From: Polynucleobacter sinensis
Lineage (GTDB): Bacteria > Pseudomonadota > Gammaproteobacteria > Burkholderiales > Burkholderiaceae
Length of the DNA stretch: 64,000 nt
Direction: 5' to 3'
Assembly (NCBI RefSeq): GCF_001595985.1
Contig: NZ_LOJJ01000009.1
Coordinates: 160,716-224,715, forward strand
In this document: one piece after another, positions 40,250 to 50,846 of the stretch
Layout: each line of letters opens with the position of its first letter
Numbering within the stretch: position 1 is the first letter of the stretch
Program-made: the position numbers and the translations under genes
Notes under the pieces: generated by a model
The model's input: only the letters and a program-made list of their open reading frames with translations
What the model was told of the DNA's origin: nothing
The model's database searches: none

Positions 40250-43081
40250 ATGACTAAACATAGACTCTTGTTGGTAGACGGTTCTAGCTACCTTTATCGC
40301 GCCTTTCATGCCATGCCAGACCTCAGAAATGGGGCCGGCGACCCAACAGGGGCCATTTATGGGATGGTAAATATGATGCGCCGGGCCAGATCTGAGATCA
40401 AGGCAGACCATATTGCCTGTGTTTTTGATGCCAAGGGCAAGACGTTTCGGGATGAAATGTACCCTGAATACAAGGCCCACCGGTCTCCCATGCCTGAAGA
40501 TTTGGTCAGGCAGATTGAGCCCATTCACTTGATGGTAAAGGCTTTGGGGTGGCCAGTATTGATGGTTTCAGGGGTTGAGGCCGATGACGTGATTGGTACC
40601 TTAGCTTGCCAAGCCACACAAGCGGGCTGGGAAACGATTATTTCTACTGGCGACAAAGATTTGGCTCAGTTAGTCAATTCCTCCGTTACTTTAATTAATA
40701 CGATGACCGATGAAAAGCTGGATATCGAAGGTGTCATTGCCAAGTTTGGCGTCCCACCGGAGCGCATTGTGGATTACCTATCGATCATTGGTGATGCAGT
40801 CGATAACGTGCCTGGTGTGCCTAAGGCTGGCCCTAAAACAGCCAATAAATGGTTGGCTGAGTTTGGTGATTTGGATAACCTGATCGCTCATGCAGATCAA
40901 GTCAAAGGGGTTGTTGGAGAGAACTTACGAAATAGTTTGCAGTGGTTACCACAAGCGCGTCAGCTGATCACCGTGAAAACGGATTGCGATTTATCTCCTC
41001 ATCTTCCTGGTTTAGATGATTTGCATGCGAAACCTGAAGATGCACCGCTGTTGCGAGAATTGTTTGAGCGTTATGCGTTTAAAACTTGGTTGCGAGATGT
41101 TGAAAAGCAATTGGGGGGCTCAAATACTGAAGTGGCATCTGGTGGCTTTGATTTGGCTGGTAGTCCAATTAAAGATACTGCAGCGTCAGACGAAAAAAAA
41201 GGTAGCAAGAAGTTTGGACCTACTGCGACATCCGCTACAACAGCACTATCCCAAGAAACAAGCGACCTTCAAGGCGCCATTACGAAAAACTATGAATGTG
41301 TTGTTGATGAATCTGCATTAGATCTCTGGATTAAAAAAATTGAGGCTGCGCAATTAACTGCTGTTGATACAGAAACAACGAGCCTTGATGCACTTGCTGC
41401 TGAATTAGTGGGCATCTCACTCTCAGTGTCTCCGGGCGAGGCCTGTTACATCCCAGTGGCGCATCGCAATGGTGAGTCGCAACTCAATCGTGAATTTGTC
41501 TTGGCTCGTTTGAAGCCCTGGCTCGAGAGCTCAACACACTTTAAGGTGGGTCAAAACCTCAAATACGACAGCCATATTTTTGCGAACTATGGCATTTGCT
41601 TGCAGGGCGTGAAGTTTGATACTTTGCTCGAGTCGTATGTGCTCGAATCTCATATGCCTCACAATATGGATAGCTTAGCTGAGCGACATCTTGGTATGAA
41701 GACAATTCGCTATGAAGAGGTGTGCGGCAAAGGCGTTCATCAGATCGGATTTGATCAAGTGGATCTCAAGGTAGCAACAGATTACGCTGCTGAAGATGCT
41801 GACATTACCTTGCGTTTGCATTTGGCTCTATGGCCGCAAATTCAGGAGAGTCCTGGCCTTCTTTATGTTTATGAGCAGATCGAAATGCCTGCAATGCGTG
41901 TCTTGGGAATCATGGAGCGCAATGGCATTCGGATTGATTCAGGATTACTCTCAAAGCAAGGTCAAGAAGTTGGAAAGCGTCTGCTGGCTTTAGAGGGTGA
42001 GATTCATCAACTGGCTGGGCAGCCATTTAATATTCAGTCGCCTAAACAAATTGCGGAGATTTTGTTTGGTCAGCTAGAGCTTCCTGTAATAAAGAAAACA
42101 CCTTCAGGCGCCCCCTCTACTGATGAAGAGGTGTTGCAAAAGCTAGCGGAAGACTACCCTTTGCCAGCGCGGATTTTGGATTACCGCAGTCTTGCTAAAT
42201 TGATGTCAACTTATATTGAGAAGTTGCCACGGATGGCTGACCCCAAGACTGGGCGCGTGCATACGAGTTTTTCTCAAGCAACCGCGGTAACAGGGCGCTT
42301 AGCTTCAAGCGATCCTAATTTGCAAAACATCCCTGTACGTACTGAAGAAGGGCGCCGTATTCGTGAGGCATTTATTCCAGCTGAGGGCTGTAAATTATTG
42401 TCCGCCGACTATTCCCAAATTGAATTGCGCATCATGGCGCATATTGCTGAAGACGAAAATCTGTTGGCCGCATTCGCAGCCGGAAAGGATATTCACCAAG
42501 CAACTGCTGCCGAGATTTTTGGAGTGCCTTTAGAGTCCGTTTCCTCTGAGCAGCGTCGCTATGCCAAGGTCATTAACTTTGGACTCATTTATGGCATGAG
42601 TGCTTTTGGGTTGGCTGGTAATTTGGGAATTGAACGGTCTGCAGCCCAAAACTATATTGCTAAATACTTTGATCGCTATCCTGGTGTGGCGCAATATATG
42701 GAGCGAACTCGTTTGGAAGCGCGTGAAAACGGATATGTTGAGACAGTCTTTGGAAGAAGGTTGTGGCTTCCCGAGATTAAGGGCTCTAATGGACCGCGTC
42801 GGCAAGGGGCTGAGCGGGCGGCTATTAATGCGCCGATGCAGGGGACGGCAGCCGACTTAATTAAGCTGGCGATGATTGCAGTGGAGAATTGGTTGGAAAA
42901 AGAGCAATTAAAGACCAAAATGCTACTGCAGGTGCACGATGAATTGGTATTTGACGTACCCTTGGACGAGATCGAACTTTTGCAAGCAAAGTTGCCAGAC
43001 TTAATGTGTAAGGTGGCTGATTTGAAGGTTCCTTTGGTAGTTGGGATTGGGATTGGGGATAATTGGGAAGAAGCCCATTAA
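40250..43081 (+). CDS. polA: DNA polymerase I
   Basis: A 943-residue polymerase with all three activities. The 5'-3' exonuclease/FEN domain has LLVDGSSYLYRAFHAMP and DNVPGVPKAGPKTANKW. The proofreading domain keeps its acidic motifs (AVDTETTSLD, KVGQNLKYDSH, YAAEDADITLR), so 3'-5' exonuclease is probably active. The family-A polymerase domain has LLSADYSQIELRIMAH, RRYAKVINFGLIYGMSAFGL and LLQVHDELVFDVP. The ATG at 40250 gives the standard MTKHRLLLVDG start. Confidence 0.98.
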   Translation: MTKHRLLLVDGSSYLYRAFHAMPDLRNGAGDPTGAIYGMVNMMRRARSEIKADHIACVFDAKGKTFRDEMYPEYKAHRSPMPEDLVRQIEPIHLMVKALGWPVLMVSGVEADDVIGTLACQATQAGWETIISTGDKDLAQLVNSSVTLINTMTDEKLDIEGVIAKFGVPPERIVDYLSIIGDAVDNVPGVPKAGPKTANKWLAEFGDLDNLIAHADQVKGVVGENLRNSLQWLPQARQLITVKTDCDLSPHLPGLDDLHAKPEDAPLLRELFERYAFKTWLRDVEKQLGGSNTEVASGGFDLAGSPIKDTAASDEKKGSKKFGPTATSATTALSQETSDLQGAITKNYECVVDESALDLWIKKIEAAQLTAVDTETTSLDALAAELVGISLSVSPGEACYIPVAHRNGESQLNREFVLARLKPWLESSTHFKVGQNLKYDSHIFANYGICLQGVKFDTLLESYVLESHMPHNMDSLAERHLGMKTIRYEEVCGKGVHQIGFDQVDLKVATDYAAEDADITLRLHLALWPQIQESPGLLYVYEQIEMPAMRVLGIMERNGIRIDSGLLSKQGQEVGKRLLALEGEIHQLAGQPFNIQSPKQIAEILFGQLELPVIKKTPSGAPSTDEEVLQKLAEDYPLPARILDYRSLAKLMSTYIEKLPRMADPKTGRVHTSFSQATAVTGRLASSDPNLQNIPVRTEEGRRIREAFIPAEGCKLLSADYSQIELRIMAHIAEDENLLAAFAAGKDIHQATAAEIFGVPLESVSSEQRRYAKVINFGLIYGMSAFGLAGNLGIERSAAQNYIAKYFDRYPGVAQYMERTRLEARENGYVETVFGRRLWLPEIKGSNGPRRQGAERAAINAPMQGTAADLIKLAMIAVENWLEKEQLKTKMLLQVHDELVFDVPLDEIELLQAKLPDLMCKVADLKVPLVVGIGIGDNWEEAH

Positions 43082-43096
43082 TAACGGAGACAAGAG

Positions 43097-43987
43097 ATGA
43101 CTAAAGATCAAGACTCAAAAACTGTATCAGGCGATAGAAGAAGTTTTATGAAAGCTTCGGCCGTAACGGCAACGACGATCGGAATTGGTTTTGTAGCAGC
43201 TTCGGAGCCTGTAAAGGCTGCGGCGATTGAAACCGATTTCACTGGTATTAAAGCGGGCGAGCAAATGATCCCTGTGGGAAGCTTTCAATTGCCGGCGTAT
43301 GTCTCACGTCCTGAAAAAGCAAAAGGCGCATTGCCAGTTGTCATTGTGGTGAGTGAAATCTTTGGTGTGCATGAGTACATTGCTGACGTCACACGACGTT
43401 TTGCGAAGCTGGGGTATTTAGCGATAGCCCCTGAATTCTTCGTTCGTGCAGGCGATCCTAATGCATTTGGTACTGTCGCTGAGATTCAAAAAAATATCGT
43501 GGCTCCCACTCCAGATGCGCAAGTGCTCAATGATTTACAGGCTGCGTTGGTGTGGGCTGGAAAAAATGGCGGTGATTTGAAAAAAGTCGGCGTAACTGGT
43601 TTTTGCTGGGGCGGTCGCATTACTTGGTTGGCAGCCACCTTGCCACAGGTTCGCGCCGGCGTTGCTTGGTATGGTCGCGTAATTGGTGAGAAAACGGAAA
43701 ATAATCCACGGCATCCCGTTGATATTGCCGCTGAACTGAAGGCTCCTGTCTTGGGATTGTATGGCGGTGCTGACGCCGGTATTTCGCTGGAGAGTGTTGA
43801 GCAAATGCGTGAAGCGCTTGCAAAAGCTGCGCCTAAAAATCCAGCGGCTAAAGCCTGTCGATTTGAGATTTATCCAGATACGCCCCATGCCTTCCATGCG
43901 GACTATCGAGCCACTTATCGCGAAGGTCCTGCCAAAGATGGCTGGGCAAAGTGTGTAGCCTGGTTTAAGCAATACGGAGTTGTGTAA
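43097..43987 (+). CDS. Dienelactone hydrolase family protein with Tat signal
   Basis: A 296-residue alpha/beta-hydrolase. The N terminus has a twin-arginine motif (GDRRSFMKAS), a hydrophobic stretch (TTIGIGFVAA) and AKAAA-type end, so it is probably exported folded. The catalytic triad of the DLH type is seen: Cys in GVTGFCWGG, Asp in YGGADAGI and His in TPHAFHADYR. Family members open dienelactones in aromatic degradation, but Tat-exported paralogues have unknown substrates. It is 15 bases after polA and 5 before the ZIP transporter, so the three may form one operon. Confidence 0.88.
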   Translation: MTKDQDSKTVSGDRRSFMKASAVTATTIGIGFVAASEPVKAAAIETDFTGIKAGEQMIPVGSFQLPAYVSRPEKAKGALPVVIVVSEIFGVHEYIADVTRRFAKLGYLAIAPEFFVRAGDPNAFGTVAEIQKNIVAPTPDAQVLNDLQAALVWAGKNGGDLKKVGVTGFCWGGRITWLAATLPQVRAGVAWYGRVIGEKTENNPRHPVDIAAELKAPVLGLYGGADAGISLESVEQMREALAKAAPKNPAAKACRFEIYPDTPHAFHADYRATYREGPAKDGWAKCVAWFKQYGVV

Positions 43988-43992
43988 TTTAT

Positions 43993-44766
43993 ATGTCGGT
44001 TCTGCAAAGCATTCTTTTGGTGACGGCCATGGCAGGCTCTGCCAGTGTTTTGGTTGCCGCTAGCTTTTCCTTGGCTTTGCTGTCTAAGATGGTTCACAAC
44101 ATGGTGAGTGTGTCTGTTGGCATATTGCTGGCAACAGCTTTATTGCATTCATTGCCCGAGGCATTCACCATGGAGGGAACTAGCCCTCAACTGCTATTTG
44201 CTACTTTGCTTGCAGGGCTTTTAGGATTTTTCTTATTAGAGAAAATCGCCTTATTGCGACACAATCATCACCATGAAGGCGATGGACATGGACATCACCA
44301 TGGTCACGATGCTGAAGTAGCTGGACGAAGTGGTTGGATGATTTTAGTGGGTGATGGTCTCCATAACTTTGTGGATGGTGTGTTGATCGCCGCCGCGTTT
44401 ATGGCGGATTATCAAGTAGGAATTTTCACTGCCATCGCCATCGTTGCTCATGAGATTCCACAAGAGATTGGCGATTTCATTGTGCTACTCAATGCAGGTT
44501 TCTCACGCGCACGCGCACTGTTTTACAACTTTGTCAGCGGTTTGGCTGCGGTATTGGGCGGGATATTGGCTTATTTCTTTTTGGAAAAAGCGCACGCAGC
44601 AATGCCCTATCTTTTGGTGATTGCTTCTAGTAGTTTTATTTATATTGCAGTGAGTGATCTCATTCCACAAATGCATCGCCGCCCCCATTGGGCGGAGTCA
44701 TTGCGTCAAACTATTTTGATTGCCTGCGGCGTTGGCTTCGTGATCTCTCTATCGCTGCTCCATTAA
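43993..44766 (+). CDS. ZIP family metal transporter
   Basis: A 257-residue inner-membrane protein with about eight hydrophobic segments. A histidine-rich cytoplasmic loop (HNHHHEGDGHGHHHGHD, residues about 95-111) is typical of zinc or iron ZIP carriers. The metal-binding helices are GLHNFVDGVLIAAAF (helix IV) and VAHEIPQEIGDFIVLL (helix V). Direction is presumably uptake into the cytosol. The coding end overlaps the convergent rhodanese gene by 4 bases. Confidence 0.92.
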   Translation: MSVLQSILLVTAMAGSASVLVAASFSLALLSKMVHNMVSVSVGILLATALLHSLPEAFTMEGTSPQLLFATLLAGLLGFFLLEKIALLRHNHHHEGDGHGHHHGHDAEVAGRSGWMILVGDGLHNFVDGVLIAAAFMADYQVGIFTAIAIVAHEIPQEIGDFIVLLNAGFSRARALFYNFVSGLAAVLGGILAYFFLEKAHAAMPYLLVIASSSFIYIAVSDLIPQMHRRPHWAESLRQTILIACGVGFVISLSLLH

Positions 44767-45593
44767 AGGGCGACTGGTCTATTGGGATCGGAGCACCACT
44801 CGCTCCAGCTTCCCGCGTAAAGGCGCGAGCCTTTCAATCCAGCAATTTCCATGGCTAACAAGTTATGGCAAGCAGTCACACCAGATCCACATTGATGAAT
44901 GACTTCAGCAGTTTTAGTCGTTCCTAAAAGGTCGACAAAATTTCTATAAAGCTGTTCTGGAGATTTGAAGAGTTTGCCGGTGAGATTATCCTGAAAGCAA
45001 TGATTGATTGCACCAGGGATGTGCCCGCCAACAGGATCTAAGGTTTCATCTTGGCCATGAAAGCGATTGTTTGCTCGTGCATCAATGACGATATTTTTCT
45101 TGCTAAGCAGGTTTTCCATTACCTCTTCGACTGCAACTAAGCCAACAAATGGCATGACCTGAATAGCTGTATTGCTTGGTATGGGTTTAAGCGGCATGGT
45201 GCCAATCGGGCCATTCCACGCATCTAGACCGCCGTCTAATACTTGTGCCTTAGCATGGCCAGAGGCTTTGAGCATCCACCATAAGCGACTAGCATATACA
45301 GAGCCTTGATTGTCATAAGCGACAACCAATGTTTGAGGAGTGATGCCTAAGCGGATTTTAGTTTGCGCCCATGCTTCGGGAGTGGGGAGTGGGTGACGAC
45401 CATTTTTTCCAGTCTTGCTACCGGATAAATCTTGATCAAGGTCGACATAGATCGCACCAGGAATATGACCTTCTTCATAAGCTTTTTTACCAGCCAGTGA
45501 ATTGGCAAGATCAAAGCGACAATCACACAACAAAACATCCTCGCCACTATTAATGATTTCTTCTAGTTGATTTGCGGTGATGAGCGGCGTCAT
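44763..45593 (-). CDS. sseA: Sulfurtransferase, two-domain rhodanese
   Basis: A 276-residue tandem rhodanese. The N-terminal inactive domain has LLCDCRFDLAN and GHIPGAIYVDLDQDLSG. The C-terminal catalytic domain has GHIPGAINH and the active-site loop HQCGSGVTACHNLLAM. The C-G-S-G-V-T loop matches 3-mercaptopyruvate sulfurtransferases more than thiosulfate sulfurtransferases (C-R-x-G-x-[RT]), so SseA is likely. It is located just downstream of the Rieske oxygenase on the same strand. Confidence 0.88.
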   Translation of the reverse strand: MTPLITANQLEEIINSGEDVLLCDCRFDLANSLAGKKAYEEGHIPGAIYVDLDQDLSGSKTGKNGRHPLPTPEAWAQTKIRLGITPQTLVVAYDNQGSVYASRLWWMLKASGHAKAQVLDGGLDAWNGPIGTMPLKPIPSNTAIQVMPFVGLVAVEEVMENLLSKKNIVIDARANNRFHGQDETLDPVGGHIPGAINHCFQDNLTGKLFKSPEQLYRNFVDLLGTTKTAEVIHQCGSGVTACHNLLAMEIAGLKGSRLYAGSWSEWCSDPNRPVAL

Positions 45594-45623
45594 TTGATGC
45601 TCCTCTAAAAAGGCTTAGCTCAA

Positions 45624-46730
45624 TTATGCGCCTTGATAATTCATTGCGCGACGGTACCATTCGTGAAAATGTTGCATGCCATCTTCCATGGGACTTTGAT
45701 ATGGTCCCACTTCATTTTGACCGCGCGCTAGCAAGGCTGCGCGTCCCGCATCCATGCGCTCAGCGATTTCATCATCTTCGATGCAGGTTTCCATATACGC
45801 TGCGCGCTCTGCCTCTACAAACTCACGCTCGAAGAGGGCAATTTCTTCTGGGTAATAGAACTCCACAATATTGCGTGTTTTATTGGGACCCAGTGGGTGT
45901 AAGGTGGATACGCACAGTACGCCGGGATACCACTCCACCATCACGTTTGGATAGTAGGTAAGCCAGATGGCGCCATGGCGTGGGGGCTTGCCATCGTGAT
46001 GGCGCAATACAGCCTCATGCCATTTTTGATAAACCGGTGAGCCTGGCTTCTCTAAATTTTTATGGATACCAACGGTTTGAACGCTATGCCATTCACCGAA
46101 TTCCCATTGCAAGTCTTCGCAAGAGACAAACTTGCCAAGTCCTGGGTGAAATGGAACAACGTGGTAGTCCTCAAGGTAAACCTCAATAAAGGTTTTCCAG
46201 TTGTAATTGCATTCATGTACTTCAACATGATCAAGAACGTAGCCATCAAATTTGAGATCATCGGCAACGCCAAGTTTTGCTAGGTCGGTGCGCACATCAC
46301 GAGGGCCTTCGAAAAGGAGGCCTTGCCAATTTTGTAATGGAGATTTGCCAAGATTGAGACAAGGTTTATCTTCAAAATGTGGAGCGCCTAATAGACCCCC
46401 ATTTAAATCATAGGTCCAGCGATGTAATGGGCAAACAATGTTGTCTGCTTTGCCTCGTCCATTGAGCATGAGTGCTTGACGATGACGGCATACATTTGAG
46501 AGCAGTTCTATTCCTTCATTATTGCGAACCAGTAGGCGACCTTCATTTTCTGAGGTCAAGGTCTGATAAGAGCCAATTTCAGGCACCATTAATTCATGGC
46601 CTACATAGCCAGGACCCTGCTTGAAAAGCAGTTCAAGTTCACGCTGATATAGCTCAACGTCAAAATATGCCGAAACCGGCAGTTGTAGATTGGACGGCGC
46701 AAGCTGCTGCGCGGTAGCCAGATTAGTCAT
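45624..46730 (-). CDS. Rieske 2Fe-2S ring-hydroxylating oxygenase, alpha subunit type
   Basis: A 368-residue protein with a Rieske centre C-R-H (SNVCRHRQALML) and C-P-L-H (NIVCPLHRWTYDL), followed by a catalytic domain with the mononuclear-iron ligands in YLEDYHVVPFHPGL. This architecture is that of RHO alpha subunits and of choline or carnitine monooxygenase-like enzymes. No beta subunit or dedicated reductase is adjacent; the flavoprotein at 22843-23886 is a possible electron donor, which is speculation. The start is ATG at 46730. Substrate unknown. Confidence 0.85.
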   Translation of the reverse strand: MTNLATAQQLAPSNLQLPVSAYFDVELYQRELELLFKQGPGYVGHELMVPEIGSYQTLTSENEGRLLVRNNEGIELLSNVCRHRQALMLNGRGKADNIVCPLHRWTYDLNGGLLGAPHFEDKPCLNLGKSPLQNWQGLLFEGPRDVRTDLAKLGVADDLKFDGYVLDHVEVHECNYNWKTFIEVYLEDYHVVPFHPGLGKFVSCEDLQWEFGEWHSVQTVGIHKNLEKPGSPVYQKWHEAVLRHHDGKPPRHGAIWLTYYPNVMVEWYPGVLCVSTLHPLGPNKTRNIVEFYYPEEIALFEREFVEAERAAYMETCIEDDEIAERMDAGRAALLARGQNEVGPYQSPMEDGMQHFHEWYRRAMNYQGA

Positions 46731-46892
46731 TCTCCCCACCCCCGAAAACGTCAGCCGAAGCTAAGCGGAATAACCAATCCAACCATCGACGGATCGATAT
46801 TGGAAAGGAAGCTGGGGATTATACCCATCTGACCCCCATCTCGCTTTAATATGTAGGGCTATATCTGTGTGAAATTTGAGGGAAATGAGTCA

Positions 46893-47126
46893 ATGCCAGC
46901 CAAGAAATCTGAGAGTCAAAAGCCCGGTCTTGAGGTTCAGATCGACCCTAATTTGCGCTATGAGCAGGCAGTCAAGGAGTTGGAAAAGCTGATTTCAGAT
47001 ATGGAATCGGGCAAATTCTCTCTAGAAGAGACACTTTTAGCCTATCAAAGGGGCGCGGCTTTGTTAAAGCATTGCCAGAGCGTACTCGCACAAGTTGAGC
47101 AACAAGTTCGGGTATTTGAGGCGTAA
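46893..47126 (+). CDS. xseB: Exodeoxyribonuclease VII small subunit
   Basis: A 77-residue protein, almost all of it the XseB helical hairpin: YEQAVKELEKLISDMESGKF, then SLEETLLAYQRGAALLKHCQ, then SVLAQVEQQVRVFEA. It partners XseA in ssDNA degradation. The ATG at 46893 is used; an upstream GTG at 46869 is in frame. It leads the xseB-ispA-dxs arrangement conserved in proteobacteria. xseA is not in the window. Confidence 0.94.
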   Translation: MPAKKSESQKPGLEVQIDPNLRYEQAVKELEKLISDMESGKFSLEETLLAYQRGAALLKHCQSVLAQVEQQVRVFEA

Positions 47127-47153
47127 GCCTCTTTACCACTTGACGTTTAGGTT

Positions 47154-48044
47154 ATGAATCAGCAATTTACTTTCGACGACTGGCTTCGTGCCCATGGGCA
47201 AAGAGCAGAGAAGGCCTTAGATAGTCTGCTTGATGGTGCTGCTACTCATCCTGCGCGTTTGCATGAGGCAATGCGTTATGCCGCCCAGGGTGGTGGCAAG
47301 CGTATAAGACCTTTGCTGGTTTATGCAGCGGGGGAGTTAGGAAGTGCAAATCAAGATGTGTTGGATGCGGCTGCGGTGGCAATTGAATGTATTCATGCTT
47401 ACTCCTTGGTGCATGATGACTTGCCATGTATGGATGACGATGATTTGCGTCGCGGGCGACCAACAGTACATAAGGCTTATGACGAGGCAACCGCATTGCT
47501 AGTTGGGGATGCTTTACAGACTAGGGCTTTTGAGGTGCTGGCAAATGCTCACTGTGATGCGCAAGTACGCCTCGCCATGATTAGTGCTCTAGCAGCAGCA
47601 TCTGGATCACGCGGTATGGCTGGTGGCCAAGCGATTGATTTAGAAAGTGTTGGCAAGAAGTTGGATCTCGCTGGTTTAAAACAAATGCATGCGATGAAGA
47701 CAGGGGCCTTACTCTCCTGCTCCGTTGCGTTAGGTGGAATCGCTGCGCAGTTAAATCATGCTCAAATGCAATGTTTATTCAATTACTCCGAGGCCTTAGG
47801 TTTGGCATTTCAAATTATTGATGACGTCTTAGATGCCACTGCTGATAGCCAAACCCTAGGAAAGACCGCAGGGAAAGACGCTGCGAACGACAAGCCAACC
47901 TATGTCACCCTGATGGGTTTAGACTATGCGAAGCAGGCAGCTAAAGAATTACAGGAAAATGCGATCGCTGGCCTGGAGAGTTTTGGTGATAAAGCCCAAG
48001 CTCTGAAAGATTTGGCTCTGTTGGTTGTCAATAGGGGCAAATAA
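47154..48044 (+). CDS. ispA: Farnesyl diphosphate synthase
   Basis: Condenses IPP with DMAPP and GPP to give FPP, the precursor of ubiquinone and undecaprenyl chains. The 296 residues have [15 protein letters not shown], the first Asp-rich motif [18 protein letters not shown] and the second [12 protein letters not shown]. The residues before the first motif ([11 protein letters not shown]) fit a short-chain synthase. The gene is followed by dxs, whose product feeds the same pathway. Confidence 0.95.
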   Translation: MNQQFTFDDWLRAHGQRAEKALDSLLDGAATHPARLHEAMRYAAQGGGKRIRPLLVYAAGELGSANQDVLDAAAVAIECIHAYSLVHDDLPCMDDDDLRRGRPTVHKAYDEATALLVGDALQTRAFEVLANAHCDAQVRLAMISALAAASGSRGMAGGQAIDLESVGKKLDLAGLKQMHAMKTGALLSCSVALGGIAAQLNHAQMQCLFNYSEALGLAFQIIDDVLDATADSQTLGKTAGKDAANDKPTYVTLMGLDYAKQAAKELQENAIAGLESFGDKAQALKDLALLVVNRGK

Positions 48045-48060
48045 GATTACTGAAGATTTG

Positions 48061-49977
48061 ATGACTTTAAATTCCATTCACTCTCCCGCCGATTTAAAAA
48101 AGCTTCCTCGAGAGCAGCTTTCAGCACTCGCAGATGAGTTGCGTCAATTTGTACTGGACTCCGTTTCTAAAACTGGCGGCCATCTATCCTCCAACTTGGG
48201 GACCGTTGAATTATCAATTGCATTGCACTATGTTTTTGATACGCCCCGCGATCGAATTGTGTGGGATGTGGGTCATCAAAGTTACCCACATAAAATTTTG
48301 ACTGGCCGTCGTGAGCGGATGAGCACTTTACGTCAGTTCAATGGCTTATCTGGTTTTCCGCGTCGCACTGAAAGTGAATACGATGCTTTTGGTACTGGGC
48401 ATTCTTCAACCAGTATTTCTGCTGCGATGGGAATGGCACGGGCTTTCCAAACCAAAGGCGAGAAGCAGGTTGCAGTTGCAGTGATTGGCGACAGTGCTAT
48501 GACCGGAGGTATGGCATTTGAGGCGATGAATAATGCTGGCGTCTACGATGACTTGCCATTGGTGGTGATCTTGAATGACAACGATATGTCAATCTCACCA
48601 GCGGTGGGCGCGTTAAATCGCCACCTTGCTAGATTATTGAGTGGCAATATTTACTCTGCGACTAAAAAAGGTATTGATAGCGTTTTATCAATTGCGCCCC
48701 CATTGCGCGAGTTTGCAAAACGACTAGAGGATCACGCCAAAGGGATGGTCTCACCATCAACGATTTTTCAGGAATTTGGCTTTAACTATTTTGGTCCGAT
48801 TGATGGCCATGACTTAGATGCCTTAATTCCGATGCTGCAGAACGTCCGCCGTTTGGCTCTTGAAGGCCGAGGCCCGCAGTTCTTGCACGTAGTGACTCGC
48901 AAAGGTCAGGGTTATGAATTGGCTGAAGCTGATCCGGTTCTGTATCACGGCCCTAGCAAGTTCAATCCAGAAGAGGGTGTCAAGAAAGCCGTTGGCTCTT
49001 CTCAGAAAACATTTACACAAGTATTTGGTGAGTGGTTGTGCGATATGGCGCATGCGGATCCATTACTGATTGGGATTACCCCAGCAATGCGTGAAGGATC
49101 TGGGCTGGTAGAGTTCGAGCAAAACTTTCCTAAGCGCTATTACGATGTAGGCATTGCAGAACAGCATGCAGTCACTTTTGCAGCGGGCATGGCATGCGAG
49201 GGCATGAAGCCAGTTGTGGCGATTTACTCCACCTTTTTACAGCGTGCTTATGATCAGTTAATACATGATGTCGCTATTCAAGATCTTCCAGTTTTATTTG
49301 CTTTAGATCGCGCTGGTTTAGTTGGTGCAGATGGCGCAACTCATGCGGGCGCATATGACATTCCATTCTTGCGTTGTATTCCGAATATGTTGGTCATGAC
49401 CCCTGCCGATGAGGCAGAGTGTCGAGATTTACTCACAACCGCATTTTTGCAGGCTCATCCCAGTGCAGTGCGCTATCCTCGCGGAGCGGGTGTGGGCACT
49501 ATTCCATCAAAAGAGTTAAGAACAGTTCCTTTGGGCAGGGGTGAGTTGCGAAGAAAATCTAATGCTCCTGCTGGTCAACGTGTAGCAATTTTGTCGTTTG
49601 GTACCTTGTTGTATTCGGCCCTTGAAGTTGCTGAAGAGTTTGATGCATCGGTTGCCAATATGCGTTTTGTTAAACCTTTGGATGTAGATCTTCTGAAATC
49701 CTTAGCGCAGGATCATGACTATTTTGTAACGATTGAGGATGGCGCTATTCAGGGCGGAGCGGGTAGTGCATGCCTAGAGGCGCTTTCTGCCATGGGGCTT
49801 AATAAACCCCTGCTGCAATTAGGTCTTCCTGATGAGTTTGTAGAACATGGCGATTACAAGCTCTTGATGAGTAAGTGTGGCTTGGACTCAGCAGGTATTG
49901 CTAGGGCCATCTCCACGCGTTTTCCTATGGTTATTTCCGCAAAAGCAGGGTCAAATACTGCCATCGTAGGCAAATAA
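48061..49977 (+). CDS. dxs: 1-deoxy-D-xylulose-5-phosphate synthase
   Basis: First enzyme of the MEP isoprenoid pathway, a thiamine-diphosphate transketolase-like enzyme using pyruvate and glyceraldehyde-3-phosphate. The 638 residues have [36 protein letters not shown], the ThDP motif [35 protein letters not shown] [16 protein letters not shown] and [18 protein letters not shown]. The start ATG at 48061 was chosen; one further upstream would overlap ispA. Confidence 0.97.
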   Translation: MTLNSIHSPADLKKLPREQLSALADELRQFVLDSVSKTGGHLSSNLGTVELSIALHYVFDTPRDRIVWDVGHQSYPHKILTGRRERMSTLRQFNGLSGFPRRTESEYDAFGTGHSSTSISAAMGMARAFQTKGEKQVAVAVIGDSAMTGGMAFEAMNNAGVYDDLPLVVILNDNDMSISPAVGALNRHLARLLSGNIYSATKKGIDSVLSIAPPLREFAKRLEDHAKGMVSPSTIFQEFGFNYFGPIDGHDLDALIPMLQNVRRLALEGRGPQFLHVVTRKGQGYELAEADPVLYHGPSKFNPEEGVKKAVGSSQKTFTQVFGEWLCDMAHADPLLIGITPAMREGSGLVEFEQNFPKRYYDVGIAEQHAVTFAAGMACEGMKPVVAIYSTFLQRAYDQLIHDVAIQDLPVLFALDRAGLVGADGATHAGAYDIPFLRCIPNMLVMTPADEAECRDLLTTAFLQAHPSAVRYPRGAGVGTIPSKELRTVPLGRGELRRKSNAPAGQRVAILSFGTLLYSALEVAEEFDASVANMRFVKPLDVDLLKSLAQDHDYFVTIEDGAIQGGAGSACLEALSAMGLNKPLLQLGLPDEFVEHGDYKLLMSKCGLDSAGIARAISTRFPMVISAKAGSNTAIVGK

Positions 49978-50002
49978 GTCATTTTTGCCGGAAAATAGAG
50001 TC

Positions 50003-50830
50003 ATGAACGATATCAGCACAGCCTTTCTGAAACCACAATCAATGCCAGATGTGCAGTCCTCGCATGACGAGCGTGCATTGCCCATTGAGCGCGTGGGTAT
50101 TCGTGGCTTGCGTCATCCCCTCATCATTCGCACGAAGACTGGCGATTTTCCAGCGGTGGGCAATTTTGAGATGGATGTGGCTTTACCTGCGCATGTTAAG
50201 GGAACGCATATGTCGCGTTTCATTGCTTTGTTGCAGGATCAAAAAAATCCGATTGATAGCGCAGCAGTTGTTGCGATGGTGCGCGCAATGTTACCTTTGC
50301 TCAATGCTACCGAAGGTCGCATTCAGTTTACCTATACTCACTTTGTCAAAAAAGCTGCGCCTGTTTCTGGGGTGGAGAGTTTGATGGACTATGAGGTTAC
50401 TTGGATGGCAAAGGCCAAACAAAATGTTGCAGGCTCTATTGATGTTGAGTTAAATCTTTGTGCTCAAGTGCCTGTGATGAGTTTGTGCCCCTGCTCAAAA
50501 GAAATTTCCGAGTATGGTGCGCATAATCAACGCTCGCATGTCACGATGTCAGTGGAGCTCGACCCACAGACCAAGATGACTGTGGAAGATTTGGTCGCTG
50601 CCGCTGAGAGCCAGGCTTCTAGTGAGTTATGGGGCTTACTCAAGCGCCCTGATGAGAAGTGGGTTACCGAGCGTGCCTACGACAATCCGAAGTTTGTTGA
50701 GGACTTGGTTCGTGATGTTGCCGGTCAGCTCAAAGATGACCAGCGTATTCTGTCTTTAGTGGTTGAGGCGGAAAATTTTGAATCCATCCACAATCACAGC
50801 GCATACGCCAAAATTAGCTTAACTAAATAA
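50003..50830 (+). CDS. folE2: GTP cyclohydrolase FolE2
   Basis: A 275-residue type IB GTP cyclohydrolase, which makes 7,8-dihydroneopterin triphosphate for folate (and queuosine) synthesis with less dependence on zinc than FolE. The family signature LCPCSKEISEYGAHNQRSHV, with the metal cysteine, is seen, as is RVGIRGLRHP near the N terminus. The start ATG at 50003 follows 25 bases after dxs. It converges with tsaD. Confidence 0.94.
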   Translation: MNDISTAFLKPQSMPDVQSSHDERALPIERVGIRGLRHPLIIRTKTGDFPAVGNFEMDVALPAHVKGTHMSRFIALLQDQKNPIDSAAVVAMVRAMLPLLNATEGRIQFTYTHFVKKAAPVSGVESLMDYEVTWMAKAKQNVAGSIDVELNLCAQVPVMSLCPCSKEISEYGAHNQRSHVTMSVELDPQTKMTVEDLVAAAESQASSELWGLLKRPDEKWVTERAYDNPKFVEDLVRDVAGQLKDDQRILSLVVEAENFESIHNHSAYAKISLTK

Positions 50831-50846
50831 GCCTAGCTTAGTAAGC